Of a DNA stretch of 64,000 nt, positions 11,949-23,118 are shown in pieces. The stretch is taken from assembly GCA_011109175.1 (NCBI GenBank), contig RDEW01000026.1, positions 64,922-128,921 of the forward strand. The letters run 5' to 3'. The notes below the pieces were generated by a model that was not told where the DNA came from, ran no database searches, and saw nothing but the letters and a program-made list of their open reading frames with translations. The DNA comes from Dicyema japonicum. Its lineage: Eukaryota; Dicyemida; Rhombozoa; Dicyemidae. Position numbers and translations under genes: made by a program. How positions within the stretch are numbered: the stretch's first letter is position 1; every line of letters begins with the position of its first letter.

Positions 11949-12034
11949 AATGTCGGATAATCAAAAGACCTTTTCAAGGTCGAAAAAATGTAACAGGCTA
12001 CCCATGCGTTACGCGCCGCCCATGTGACACATCA

Positions 12035-13460
12035 TAACCAGCCGACCGATTTCCCTTTAGATGCATAAATGCATCGGTTACTTCCTTTATTGTAATTTTG
12101 TTTGTAAGGGGTCTCGGATATCCAATAAATTTAGGTACATTCATCCCTTCAGATTTAAACAACGACTCGAAGTGTCTAGCATTATAATTTGCATTTATCC
12201 TCAGGGTTTTGAAGATATTGACCTTCGTCGTATATAGACTTTCAGTGGTTTCTTTGCAGTTCCTCGTGTAAGTAGTCTAACAGCAGAGAACATTCGTCTT
12301 CCATATTGACAGTTTTCGATTTCAGTTGCTTTATCGTCCAAATATTTATGCCAAAGGATATTTGATCGTCTTCTTCTCAGATGCGATATTTGATTCGTTT
12401 TCTCCTTAATGCACATTTATTCGAATTTGAACTTCCCAGTATCGAACGTATTTCTTTCTGCTGCTCAGACAATTCTCGAATTAAGGGGTCATGAATCATT
12501 CGTCTATTTTGGTCTTTTTCCTGGTATCCAACAGTCTCTATCGCCGACAGTTTTAAAATATCCAAGATCTTCCAGAGGTCAGTCGAGGGGGTGCCACTGG
12601 GTTCAACTCCACGTAAACGTTTAGAGACATTTTGTTGGTATCTCTTTTGCCAAGTGTCAAAAGTCAACATTTCCACAGCCAAACGTCTATTTAGAGGTGT
12701 GCTTTTCCTCTTGACTGCCTCAATTCCGTAGTATCGTTTGAGATTTAATCTGGCCACCGTTAGCTTATGGTCACTGTCAGTAGTGGTTCCTCCATAACTC
12801 CAAGAGTCAGACAAAAGTCTCTTCAAGGAGATAGGGCAGATAATGTAGTCTATTTGGTTGAATATTATGTTCGTCTTTGGACCTTCTTATGCCAACCCAG
12901 GTAGTTCTATGTTTTGCTGGGTGTTTAAAAGTGGTATTGCATAGATACAGATTTGATGAATTACAAAAATCCATGAGTGAGTGTCCAGAGAGATTACGAT
13001 ACCCTCTGCCATATTTTCCCATACAGACTTTGCCCATGTGTGGGGCATATACATTGATAACAGTCATCATAGTATTGTTTGTAGATGATAAACACAATTG
13101 CATAACGGCAACACGATCACTGACTGTCCATACTTTATGCAAGCAGTTCACTAGGTTCCAGTTAATTGCAAAACCAAGACCGTAATGTCGATTTTCTGAT
13201 GGAGTAGAAGAATCCGGTAGTTACCAATGGTTTCATCGGATCCTAGAGCGTTCTTTGTTTCCTGTATGCAGCAAATGTCGATTTTGTAATGGGACAGATC
13301 TTCGGATAATAGTTCCCTCTTGATCAGAGATGAGAGGCCACGAACATTGTATGTGGCGATGGAAAACAAGGATTTTGCATTTAGACATGATAAAGACATG
13401 AATTTTTCTAGAGAAGAAAAACAGAAGCACGTCACCACTTCAACCAAAAAGGTCCCAGAG
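12035..13460 (-). mobile_element. LINE (family B), 5' half: endonuclease and linker
   Basis: This is the 5' half of the LINE whose 3' half is 6972-8438. From about 13390 the minus strand reads IATYNVRGLSSLIKREL and CCIQETKNALGS (start of an APE-type endonuclease), then VINVYAPHMG, TTFKHPAKHRTTW (13151-12807) and DSDHKLTVARLNLKRY, the usual C-terminal SDH motif of this nuclease. A linker with a helical, basic region follows (12826-12201). Several frameshifts occur. The Ginger-like element entered immediately after SAGYD of the pre-RT motif. Confidence 0.85.
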
Positions 13461-13843
13461 TTAAAGAGGTTTTAAAATCAATTATTATCTTATGAATTAA
13501 TAATAATATTACTTGATTAGATAATATATTACATTTTATTAATAACAATAATAGGATGATTGCATCACTGGCAATTGGATTAGTTAAGTTGGTCAACTAA
13601 GTAGATTCTATCGACGTTCGTTATCATAGAGAGCCACTTATGATTATTTTTAATACCTCCATCTGATAATCTAAGAACCAACGGAATAAGTCTTTTTTAG
13701 GTTTTTTATTTGATGATGAAACTTCCCCTTGGTAACTCAACGTGTTTCTGGGAGGAACAAACAGTCCACAATGTATAAACTAAAAATCCTCACTAAAAGG
13801 ATTAAAAACACAAACAAAAGTTTATTAACAAAAAAGTTATTAT
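13461..13843. other. AT-rich spacer
   Basis: No open frame, repeat or RNA gene was recognised. It contains the 3' untranslated region of HP1, which is transcribed from the minus strand. Confidence 0.4.
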
Positions 13844-14398
13844 TCAGATAAACGACTCAAGAAAATCAATGACTTTGTGAGGACAACGAACACGTGCAAG
13901 ACTCAGAGATACTAATTCAGCCTTTGATTGACCTTTACTGAAAATTTTAAATATAATTTACTATTTAATTAGAAAGTGGATCTCTTCCCGTTATTATTTG
14001 ACTCCAACAATTTTTTCAACCTCCAGCTTTTGATTCCTTAGATACGTCTTTGGTCGAAGTCTTTTGACTGGTCTTTGTGGACCACTTTCTGTCGCTTTAG
14101 GAGCAGGTTTTGTGGTAGAAACTGACTTTTTAGAGGTAGTTTTAGAAGGAATCTCGGTCTTTTTAACTGGAGTCGACTTTCTTGAAGCAGAGGTTGGCTT
14201 TTTGTTTCGCTGTTCGAATTCTTGTATGAGGTTATGACAGTCTATGTTTTCTAGAGGTTCCCAAGTTGCATCCTCACTAAAGAGTCGTTAAAGATGAGAA
14301 TACTCTGGATAGTTCATCCACTTTACTCTGTAGAACTTCTTTCCGTTCTCAGTATTTTCATCCAGAATGGATTCCACCTCATAATCTTCACAAGACAT
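13844..14398 (-). CDS. CBX: heterochromatin protein 1 homologue (chromodomain plus chromoshadow domain)
   Basis: HP1 proteins bind H3K9-methylated nucleosomes and dimerise through the shadow domain. Removing three GT-AG introns (14277-14303, 27 bases; 13982-14002, 21 bases; 13938-13961, 24 bases) gives 160 residues in one frame. The chromodomain spans roughly residues 6-50: DYEVESILDEN, FYRVKWMNYP, DEDATWEPLENI. It has the aromatic cage Y, W and Y. A lysine/serine-rich hinge follows (KSTPVKKTEIPSK). The shadow domain starts at LEVEKIVG and runs through IHFLIKYKGQ and RVRCPHKVIDFLESF. The shadow domain is shorter than usual just after EKIVG. If intron 2 is missed, two in-frame stops end the protein before the shadow domain. 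Confidence 0.9.
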
Positions 14399-14559
14399 TA
14401 AGATCAATTAAACGCCGCGCTAAATTTATTATATTATATAAACAGTATATTATTGTAAAGTTGTTTTTGTTACTAATATTTAAAATAATATTATTAATTT
14501 CAGAAAAATTTATTATCCCTTTAAATTCACTGATCCTTGGCTAATAAAATAAATTATTA

Positions 14560-15040
14560 ATTTAAAAAAAATAATTGATAAGCCACCTTTCTACCCCGAA
14601 AGGGAAGATTTTTGATTTGACAGTTCGTCCAAACCTAAAGCTGTGGTTGACCAATTTTCTCTCTGAGCGACGTGGTGGTCATCTTAGATCAGGTCATGAT
14701 TACTGTCAAAAACAGTACCCTAGGTTCCTCGCTTTCTCCGACCTTTTTCAATCTTTTCCTCAACTACATACCAAACTACGGGAACGAAAATTTTGTGTTA
14801 TATCCTGAAGAAGACTAAATAATTGCAACACAAAATCGATTAACGCAAGCTGCAACCGCTAATCCCAAACCGCTGAAAACCATCTACGATTTGTTGACTG
14901 TCACCCTACCTATTAGTTCTGCCGATAAATCAATATGTACGCTTTTCACCTCAGACCGTCGTTCAAAAGAAGATCCAAGTTTTTCATCGGTTCTGTCCAG
15001 ATACCAGTAACAAAGTCTCCCTTAGGCTATTGAATTTCAA
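14560..15040 (+). mobile_element. degenerate LINE (family A-like) reverse transcriptase fragment
   Basis: Weak RT signal in several frames: LKLWLTNFLSERR, then GTVPQGS-like and SPTFFNLFLNYIPNYG segments, then a D-x-IIATQNRLTQAA stretch downstream of the catalytic box, and LLTVTLPISSADKS. Stops are frequent. The identification rests on block order matching the element at 17512-19190. Confidence 0.55.
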
Positions 15041-15084
15041 CTCTCATACGAAAGAAAGGTCTGCATAAGTTGTAAATTGTACGC

Positions 15085-15560
15085 GCGCTTGTCGGGAGGA
15101 CTTCTTTGAATTTGGATGCATCTGTTGCAATACTCTACTGGCAAACTATCGCTCCACCTGTGGGGTATGCCTCTGTTGCGCGGAGATTCGCGTTATCAGA
15201 AACTACGCTCAACATGCTTTTGAACTGTGGTGCTGTAGGAAGTTACTAAGAATCCCTTGGACTTCCAAAATAACAAACATCGATGTACTCAAACGGATAG
15301 AGACGGACATTTCGCTAAAAGGAAGAATTGTAAAACACAGATTGGCGTTCTTTTGGCATGTAGTCCGCTCTGATTCCCTGGAAAGAACTATTATGCTGAG
15401 CAATATTACTGGGAAGAGAAGACATGGCCGACCGAGGACTCGGTGGCTATCCACGGTGGAAGACGTCACGGGAACTCCAAATTGCAACGGATCGGGGAGA
15501 GTGGAGGAAACTCGGTCATGAGATTTCTAAGGGTCGGACACGACTCAATTGGACAACATA
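15085..15560 (+). mobile_element. RTE-like LINE C-terminal fragment
   Basis: The post-RT domain reads LLRIPWTSKITNIDVLKRIE (15241-15300), then LAFFWHVVRSDSLERTIM and KRRHGRPRTRWL, then an ATDRGEWRKLGHE segment after a frame change (15480-15520). This LLRIPWT-TN-VL and GRP-RW arrangement is typical of RTE/BovB-class elements and differs from the family A and B tails in this window. Confidence 0.7.
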
Positions 15561-16349
15561 ACATAACGTTCAACAAACTCAATTCAATAATGGGCCCTCA
15601 TTCTGGATCAATGGTTAATCCCCTACTCATGGAAGCTAAGACCCGTGGTCGCGGATCCGGATTCTTTAGGGTCTGTAAGGAGGATAGAAGCCCGCTTAGC
15701 CTGTTTTTTTCCAAAGCAAAAGAAAGTTGATTGGTTAGGAAGTTCCCCTCCCCAATAGGATTCCTCTGCAGAAATGAGAGAAGGCTCTTTCGCACGGTAG
15801 TGGCAACAATTGGAGACTAAAGTAGTTCGATGGCTCGTTTGATTGTGGGAACTGGGATTACCTAACTGTCTGATATTTTTTGTCTTTCTTTTTTTAATCA
15901 AACCGTACCTGTCATTTTCCGGTTTCGTGCTTATCATTGGACTACAACCCATCTTTCTAAGCTGACTCAATAGTTGATGGATTTAATAGCAATAAACCTC
16001 CCACAATGGTTGCATCAATTTAACAAAGCTTTTGCCCCAACAATGAAACACGTTTGAGCAAGAAAATCATTGCTACAAGTATCCCGTCCTGTTTGAAAAT
16101 ATAGCTACTCATTTTCCTATATGTCAACCTACTCTCATTATCGATACCTTCCAAACGGCTTTCCTCACGATTCGATTATATGTCCGGCCTTGTTTAATCC
16201 TCATCTATAAAGTTTACCAACAACCAGAACACAATTCTTCTTATGATATCACATTACTTCTCGCCACCGAGACTTAAACGTTGCTTCTAGAGCTAGAGCC
16301 GTTATTTTTGATTGCGGCGTGGTCAAACATTGGGGGGGGGGGTAAATTT
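15561..16349. other. no recognised gene
   Basis: Short frames only on both strands, none with a recognisable motif. A run of about eleven G lies near 16331-16341. It is possibly more transposon debris. Confidence 0.35.
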
Positions 16350-16639
16350 GTTAGACGTGTTGCCTGCTAGGGAGTTGATCTTGTATGAATTGGATATTGA
16401 AGCTCCATAGGCCCATGAGGCACAAGGATATTCTATCGTCGGTTTTAGATGTTGATTTAACAAAACGCCAGCATTCCCGTGATGGCCTGAACTTTAAGAG
16501 CGATTTGATTATATTTAGTTTCCTGAGACCCTTTGTCATAAAGTTCTTCACATGTTGAGAAAATGTAATCAAATTGAATATAAAATAATAATCCACGCTA
16601 GAAAATTTCGTCACCTTGACCTGATGCCTAGTACCAAGA

Positions 16640-17511
16640 CTGTTGTCAAAGATGTACCAACTTCTAAAATCCATTTTTAATGATGAAAATGTGAATATTT
16701 CGAAACAAATGAGGTACCGAATAAAAAAGAAAGCTGAAAATTTTATTGTTATTGATGAAAAGCTATATTTGAAAGCTGTTAACGGACTTCACAAACTCGT
16801 GATACCTTTAACTAGTAAAGAAGAAATGAGGACTATTGCTCAGGAGATTCACCAGACAAATCACTGTGGACATAACGCCCTGGATGCGCTTTGTCGTAGG
16901 TGATTTTGCGCTATCAAAAGAACTGTTATTTGTCAAGTTGTAAAAGACTGCAATGTTTGCAAGTTTGCAGTGCCTCTCAAACAGTGCCTCTATCGAAAAT
17001 AATGGTTTTGGATGACAAGGAAGAGTGGATAAAGCACATTCGAAAGGCTGTGTTTTTATACAATCAAACGCCTCACTCATCCACAGGTAAATTTGTGCTT
17101 TTATTTTTTTGTAGGTGTTAGTCCGTTTCAGAGATATCGAGGGATTCCGGCTACAACACCATTGTGAAAATACTATGAGACAGACGGTGAAGACAACCTG
17201 GAAAGTGTGGATAATATTGCTGAATTAACAGAGCCAGACGGTAAATACAGCCTCGAAACTTATAGTAAAGGTTTTTTGTCTACAATTATACAAAAAATTA
17301 TTACAAATTTGATTTTCCTCGGGTATAAAAAAAAGATGGGAGTGCATCGATCGAAATATGAATTTAACATTGGAGATAGAGTATTCAATTTATAATTACT
17401 TAAAAAAATCGTATTCAGAAGGACTATGGAACTGATCCTTCACTACGTCTGCAAAGGTTTGAGCATCCCTACGAAGCTGATGTCACTATTGTTGCTAATG
17501 AAAGTCACTCC
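16640..17511 (+). mobile_element. integrase-type transposon remnant (Ginger/KRBA2-like)
   Basis: The N-terminal zinc-binding part of a gypsy-like integrase is visible: LVIPLTSKEEMRTIAQEIHQ, NHCGHNALDALCRR, then CQVVKDCNVCKFAVPLKQ. The catalytic core is missing. After a gap the text resumes with KHIRKAVFLYNQTPHSSTG and VSPFQRYRGIPATTP, the usual end of the integrase core, and SKYEFNIGDRVFNL near 17395. So the core has been deleted internally. No terminal inverted repeat was found. It abuts a minus-strand LINE near 17512. Confidence 0.65.
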
Positions 17512-19190
17512 CAGAATAGTTGGATGAATCTGTAGTGGTAAGGAGTCTCAATAAATGTTCAAATCCAGTGTATGTTTTCCTGAAGATTGTATACGTTGAT
17601 TTATCCCTGGATAGGTCGTCAATATGTGACTGAAGCTCTGATTTTGCTGTCCCCACGTATTTGTTCCTGCTAGCGATGATTAGGTCGTCAGCATAAGTGA
17701 GAAGCATTGAATCTGGTCCTCCAGGGCAGGGTAAATCGTTGAGGAATAAGTTGAATAACGCCGGAGAGAGGGGCGATCCTTGAGGGACGCCATTTGGTAG
17801 GAGACGGGACCTCGATTTTGCATGGCCTATACAGACACGTCGTCTTCTTCCGGAGAGAAGATTGGCAATCCATTTTTTCAAAGCCGGCTGAATGGTTGTG
17901 TCAAAAACCTCCTTCGTGAGTAATGTTCTCGGGACAGAATCGAACGCTTTCTGGATGTCCAGGAAGACCACTATTGTCCGTAGATGGCGTTTCGGTTGTT
18001 GAACCCTTCTGATATAAATTGAGACAGTGAAGTCAAATGTGTCGTAGTTGAACGCTCACATTTGAAACCATGTTGAAAGTGACAGTCGGGCAAATGGGGT
18101 TTAATTTTCCAGAGTACGAGTTTCTCCATTAGGCGCGATAATGCGCACGTTAATGAAATTGGACGGTAGGAAGAAGGTAAGGCCCTATCTTTCTTTTTTC
18201 TGATGAGTTTTGTAATTCTCTGATTTAAGCATTTTATATTTTCCAAATCAGAAGAAGTTTGCAGATGTTTCATCTTCAGGGAGTTTCTTTGTGTGATGAG
18301 GAGGGATTAGTCTCCGAGTAGGCTTGTAGGATTTGTAAACTGCACGTGGTACAAACAACTTTTCAGCTTGAAGGATTACATGGTTTAGATGGTCCACTCC
18401 TTTGTCGATGGAGCAAAATGAGGTGGAATCAAAATGTATTAGGTTGTGGTCAATGAAGAGCTTGAAATTCGACCAGTCAGCTTTCTTGTAGACCTTGAAG
18501 GTTGCTTTAATTCTACGTGAGTTATTGAATCGGCTCAGTTTTAATATAATCGGATTATGGTCACTATGAAAATCGTAGGAGACGTTTCATGAAATCTTCG
18601 GGGCAATCCTAGAGGAAGCAATGGATATGTCGGGGGAGGTTGGGTTGTCATTACTTCGGACTGGGTGTCCTTGTGAAGATTCGGGTGATTCAGAATTTTT
18701 TCGAGAGAGTCGATAATTAGACTCCCTCTCTTGTCTGCCGACTGGGTACTGAACCATTGCGGATGTTTGGCGTTGAAATCGTCACATAGTAACACATTTC
18801 GAATTTCTTGTAGTTTGTCGAGCTTCGGAACATAGTTAATAGGACAGGACCCCGGTGGTGGAATGTAAATGTTGATTAGAATAAGATGTTCTGACCCATT
18901 AATAAGATCAATAGAAATTTGTTCCGCGGTCCTGTTGTGTATAATTAAATCACTTGCGAGCTCACATCGTGGAAGGATAAACCGTTTTTAATAATAAGTA
19001 AGCCGCCACCACGTCCAATACGGTCTTTTCTGATAGAGATGTATCCAGGAATAAGTGGGGTTGTACTCTTTGTAGAAAGTTTTGACTCCTGGATTAGGCA
19101 GATGTCAATCTTGTGCTTCGTTAATAAACATCGTAACTCCAGAATCTTTGTTTTTATTCCATTGAGTTGCATAATAACAAGGGGTTTTGG
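17512..19190 (-). mobile_element. LINE (family A): endonuclease and reverse transcriptase, 3' truncated
   Basis: The minus strand holds an APE-type endonuclease start (IKTKILELRCLLTKHKIDIC, IQESKLS, 19172-18945), then CDDFNAKHPQWF (18795-18541). The pre-RT block LPSSYRPISLTCALSRLMEK lies at 18273-17971. The palm at 17971-17495 reads VFLDIQKAFDSVPRTLL, NGVPQGSPLSPALFN and an intact LTYADDLIIASRN. It is the best-preserved palm of this family here, though the frame shifts between blocks. The region after the palm is replaced by the integrase remnant. Confidence 0.88.
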
Positions 19191-19198
19191 TCCAGGGT

Positions 19199-19480
19199 TT
19201 ATTCAAATATCTCCATAAAGCAATAGAATCCAGGGGAACAAACAACATCTCGAGTTTCCTGTTGAGGTATACCATCCAGGCATAAGGAGTCTGGAAATGG
19301 TTCTTTTTGGTGTTTTTCTACACTGAGCGCCACCACAAAAGGTAAACCACATGACGTCACGTTAATTTTTTTGAGGAGCCATCTAAAAGGTTCACCACGA
19401 AAATCACAATGCTTCTTTACGAAAAGAGACAAGGATAATCCCAGAAATAAATTTGAATGACTCCATGATCAAAAAGACAT
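19199..19480 (-). CDS. hypothetical short ORF, possibly secreted
   Basis: A 77-codon frame (19432-19199) contains CGLPFVVALSVEKH and DVVCSPGFYCFMEIFE. Just upstream another minus-strand ATG (near 19469) would give a hydrophobic leader, MESFKFISGIILVSF, if joined by a mini-intron. I recognise no family. It lies at the 5' edge of the LINE at 17512-19190 and could be LINE leader sequence instead. Confidence 0.25.
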
Positions 19481-19940
19481 CCTCCATCCTCGGAGTTACG
19501 TTGACGCATTTATGTCATTACACATCTGGTAGCTTCGGGGATGCAAAGGAGATAATTTTTGAATCTCTGGTATCTTTTTACGTTTACCAAGCCTCGAATA
19601 CGTATGGGACATGTATACAACCTCTCTTGTTATCGAATCAGAATAAATTGGGGGTAATACTAAACTGATGCCTCAGACTTATTGTGATTGTGAAACGGAA
19701 ACCAATCTCGCAGTTACGGAAAAAGTTAAAAACCGTGATAACCCGATTGAACGACAGTAATGGAATTCCCTTTTTAATTAATCCGGGATTATAATAAAAA
19801 TTGTGGAGGAAGATAGTCATTCAAAAATTACGTATACAATAACTCTTATCCACTTGATCTGCAGTTAATAGGTTAACATCAATATAACTGCAGTGTCAAG
19901 ACTGAGTAAAGAAGGCCTATATAAACAATTCATTCATGTT

Positions 19941-20286
19941 CTAACTCTTATAAAGACTATGTGGCCCCATGTGGTCCTTATCGATAATTGGTGTAAAATT
20001 TATCTTCCTTTCCTCTGATGATGTCATTGTATTCACCTTAATCCATCTATTCATTACACCGGGAAACAATTTCGTCCCCAAGTTCTGGAATCGACCTCAG
20101 CTTCTCAGGCAATGTCACTGTGCTCGAATAAAAGTTCTGTTGGAATTCGTCAGGCTCAAGGAATTAGTTTGTATGGTTTTACCCTTGGTCTTTGGGCAGC
20201 GCATTCTTGTGACGACTGGATCCTGGAGTTAAGAATGATTTAATGACGTTGAGGTGCTGGAAGGGATGAATTATAACATTCATCAT
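19941..20286 (-). CDS. hidden mini-intron gene, unidentified
   Basis: No single frame is long, but exons join through gaps of typical size: MMNVIIHPFQHLN, a 25-base GT-AG intron (20223-20247), DPVVTRMRCPKTKGKTIQT and LSLTNSNRTFIRAQ, a 23-base gap, then SIPELGDEIV. A final stretch contains NTMTSSEERKINFTPIIDKD and ends at a TAG (19941-19943). The GDEIV stretch could begin an S1-type RNA-binding fold, but this is a guess. The last join is unresolved (a 13-base gap keeps frame, which seems too short). Confidence 0.35.
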
Positions 20287-20329
20287 TTGTCATTATTTTT
20301 CTTTTGTTTAAAAAATTTTCATATAATGA

Positions 20330-21360
20330 TTGGGCTGTAGGCTTGAGAGAGGTATTACATAGCTTTCACTTCCAAATGGTCTCCAATGAGAAGGATTTTT
20401 GAGTTGATTTGGACATCGTTCCTACACATATTTTGAAAATTACTAAAAGTATTTTGTTAAAGGGAAGTGATTGTCAATGAATTGTTTAAATTGGTTGAAA
20501 TTTAGTTGGAGATGGTTGGATGTGAATAGTGACATGGATTTCAAAGGAGAAGATTGATGATTTGCTCCAAACTACCCTTCAAGAGAGTGAAAGTGGTTCT
20601 AGACATTTTCCGTAGAGGTCAGGCGATCATTAGACCATCCGCATATGACAGAAGTGATTTTAGTTATTGAAATCATCAGCGATATACTGAACAAGGGTAG
20701 AGAGGTACGTTGATGTCGAGTGTTGGGGACAAAAGATAATCTGAATAAGGAAGATGCACGTATATTATTTTGAGTAGGAAGCGTTTAACAATTTTGGATG
20801 CTATGGATAGTAGTGAAATCGGACATTCCGAATTTGAAGAATCTTTTTTTGTCTCAGATTATTTTTTAGTTTTTCCATAAAGCTTGAATTCGACAGTTAT
20901 CGATAGAAGCAGAAATATATCTGTGATTATTTTAAGGCCATGTATGCCCAGGAGCTTCAAATAGAAAATCCAGATTTCGTTTATCCCTTTGGTTGGAAAG
21001 TTTTTTGAGTTTTTAATGAGATTTTCTACATCAGTGGTACTCATTACAATATGTTTTCCATTAGGAGTATTTACGTTATTTAATTTACATGCTCGGGAGG
21101 AATTGTTATGTTGATTTTACTCACTTTTACGTTGTGGTCTTCTATGATAATTGTCTGATCAGAGAAATCACGTGGGGATAGATTCTCATCTATTCTATTT
21201 TGTGTTGACTAAATATCACGTAAGACTCCCTATAAATCTGATAGTCTATTTCGGTGACGAAATTGTTCCTTTTCTTCTTGATGATTAAATCATTCATTTC
21301 TCTGTTTAGGTTGGATTGCTCAGCCATAGGGATTCTTGATTTATTTAGTCAGCGTCTTGT
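20330..21360 (-). mobile_element. degenerate LINE fragment
   Basis: The minus strand reads STTDVENLIKNSKNFPTKGI (pre-RT K-A-G-D-like block, 21044-20985), then NSECPISLLSIASKIVKRFL, and a palm box LLSYADGLMIA near 20650, where the second catalytic aspartate is changed to glycine. Stops are numerous. The family is uncertain. Confidence 0.6.
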
Positions 21361-21379
21361 ATGAATATTAGATAATTTC

Positions 21380-22345
21380 CTTGGGTTCCTGGATGTGGAG
21401 AGGGCGTTCAACTCGGTCTGGCATGACGGCCTCCGATGCGCCTTGTAGAAGGAGGAATTTCTCTAGAACTAAGGAGCTGGTTATCAAGCTACTTAGAGGA
21501 TCGGATGAACTACGTAAGGCATAAAGGTTGCCGATCTAGTTTGTTTAGATCTCACCGAAGAGTTCCACAAGGGTCGGTTTTAAGCCCTACCTTTTTCAAT
21601 ATATCCGTCTACATTCCCCCACCTAGCAACTGTGAGGACGGAGATGGCTGTATATACGGACGACATAGTACTCTGGGATCATTGGTGGAAACCAGATTTG
21701 GCGTGTCGGAGGATTCAAGTCGCAGTCAATGAAATCATACGCTGGTGTGGGAGCAGAGGACTCAGGCTGAGATCTGAAAAATGCAAGTTATTAGTTTTTG
21801 GCCGCCCTAAGCGGTCTAATAATTTAATATTTAGAGTGACCATCTATGGAGTACATATAGAGGTTACTGGGCGGACGAGCTACCTTTGAGTGACGTTCAA
21901 CTCCAAGTGTAGTTTCGAAGAGCACACCGCCCTTGTTAAGAAGCGGGCTGTGCAAAGACTAGGAGCTTTGAGGGCTTTTCAGCTGAGTCGCGATGCCTGG
22001 GCCAAAGTATTCAACGTCATGGTGCTGCCTATGCTCACTTATGGTGCGCACTCCTGGTATTTCAGCGAGGATCGCGAAAAGTGCCTCACCAACTTGAGGA
22101 AGGTTCGGCGGCGGGCAATACGGTATTCTCTAGGAATGTTTTATAGAGCGCCGCTGCCGGAAAGAGGATACCCTGATTTTAGGAACCCGGAGGAAGTGAT
22201 CAAAAAGATTCTGAAATTAAGCTATAGAAGGAGGCACGGGGAAGACAGAAGAGATGGCACGAAAACGCTGCCGCAAGGCGGTGAAAAGGCCCTTAGTCTA
22301 GTTCTTCCCTAATTACTAACTATTTGTTTGCCTAATAAAATTTTT
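21380..22345 (+). mobile_element. LINE (Jockey/I-like) reverse transcriptase and C-terminal fragment
   Basis: Plus-strand pieces: LDVERAFNSVWHDGL near 21390-21435, RRVPQGSVLSPTFFN (21560-21600), MAVYTDDIVLWDHWW (21640-21690, a YTDD catalytic box), RGLRLRSEKCKLLVFGRP, YLGVTFNSKCSFEEH and LTYGAHSWYF (22036-22065). The EKC-LLVF and YLGV blocks are typical of Jockey/I-class elements. Frameshifts occur at about 21630 and 21889. An AATAAA-type signal lies near 22332. Confidence 0.8.
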
Positions 22346-23118
22346 CTTCTTCTTCAATCGACAGATGATTAAGGTCTGAAGGGACGTCCTATATTAATGA
22401 GATTTTCTACATCAGTGCCCTTTTTTTGACTTACCTACTATGACGTCCTATATAACAGTGGTTCTCAACAATAATTAAAAATCATAGAATTCCACCGCCG
22501 AAAAGTAAAAACCCCATCGACCAGGAACCAGTGGCATATAACATTCGAGTAAGTTGGCTGATAAGGGTAAATATCTCCTAATGTTGGATTTTAAACAACT
22601 TTTATATGAGTGAACAACAGCTAGACAATGGTGAGGATGAGTGTGAGGAGCTGATACAAGCGAAGGAGATTGTTGAACAAAAGAATATAATAACTTAATT
22701 AGACCTATTGATTATTTCTGTCCTAATTTGGTTTAGTTTTTTATAAGGAAAAGTTTATAATAGACTGAAAAGTTCTATTTTTAATTGATAGCCTATTTAT
22801 TTCCATATGGCAATCCTTGTTCAGCCCCTGGGAAGGCCAAACTATATTCCCTGATATTCTATCGTTTTTAATAATTTTAAAAATGTGGCCACTCATATTG
22901 TTTCTTTTGTTAGTCACCATGGAAACCAATAATTTAAACGTTTCTAACAAAATCAGAATAAAAGGAACAAAAACTAGATTTATTATAAAAGCGAGTTATT
23001 GTGATGGAATGGGGAAGATAAAGTTAATAATTTTAAGACAAACTGAGGAGAGCAATTGAAGTCTGGGTGGAAAATACATCAAATATGACTTTATTGACTG
23101 AAGACAATATCTACATGT
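22346..23118. other. intergenic, with a possible hAT end
   Basis: CAGTGGTTCTCAAC at 22459-22472 looks like a hAT terminal repeat, but I cannot find its partner. A 31-codon ORF at 22605-22700 (MSEQQLDNGEDECEELIQAK) may be an exon. Frames around 22741-23059 on either strand are not recognisable. Confidence 0.3.

Larger units (their letters stand above)
8439..12029 (-). mobile_element. Ginger-like DNA transposon with gypsy-type integrase (carries nested insertions)
   Basis: The block is bounded by inverted repeats of about 43 bases with several mismatches. The outer part TGTCACATGGGC is perfect at both ends (8439-8450 and 12018-12029). It is flanked by CATTA (8434-8438) and CATCA (12030-12034), a five-base target duplication with one difference. 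The minus strand encodes a retroviral-type integrase: an HHCC finger around 9390-9210 (SLHEFSHGGV, then CEVCKFSRP) and a DDE core at 9175-8753 with FQVDLIDL, LQLDNGSEF and GIVERI, so all three acidic positions are visible. No reverse transcriptase, LTR or polymerase B is present. TIRs plus a gypsy-like integrase are the hallmark of Ginger elements. Frames are broken. Without its two inner insertions the element is about 1.3 kb, so it is internally deleted. Confidence 0.75.

Noticed and set aside
16331..16341. Poly-G run as a possible regulatory or structural element
   Set aside because: A single G run cannot form a quadruplex by itself and has no partner nearby; may be a slippage or assembly artefact.
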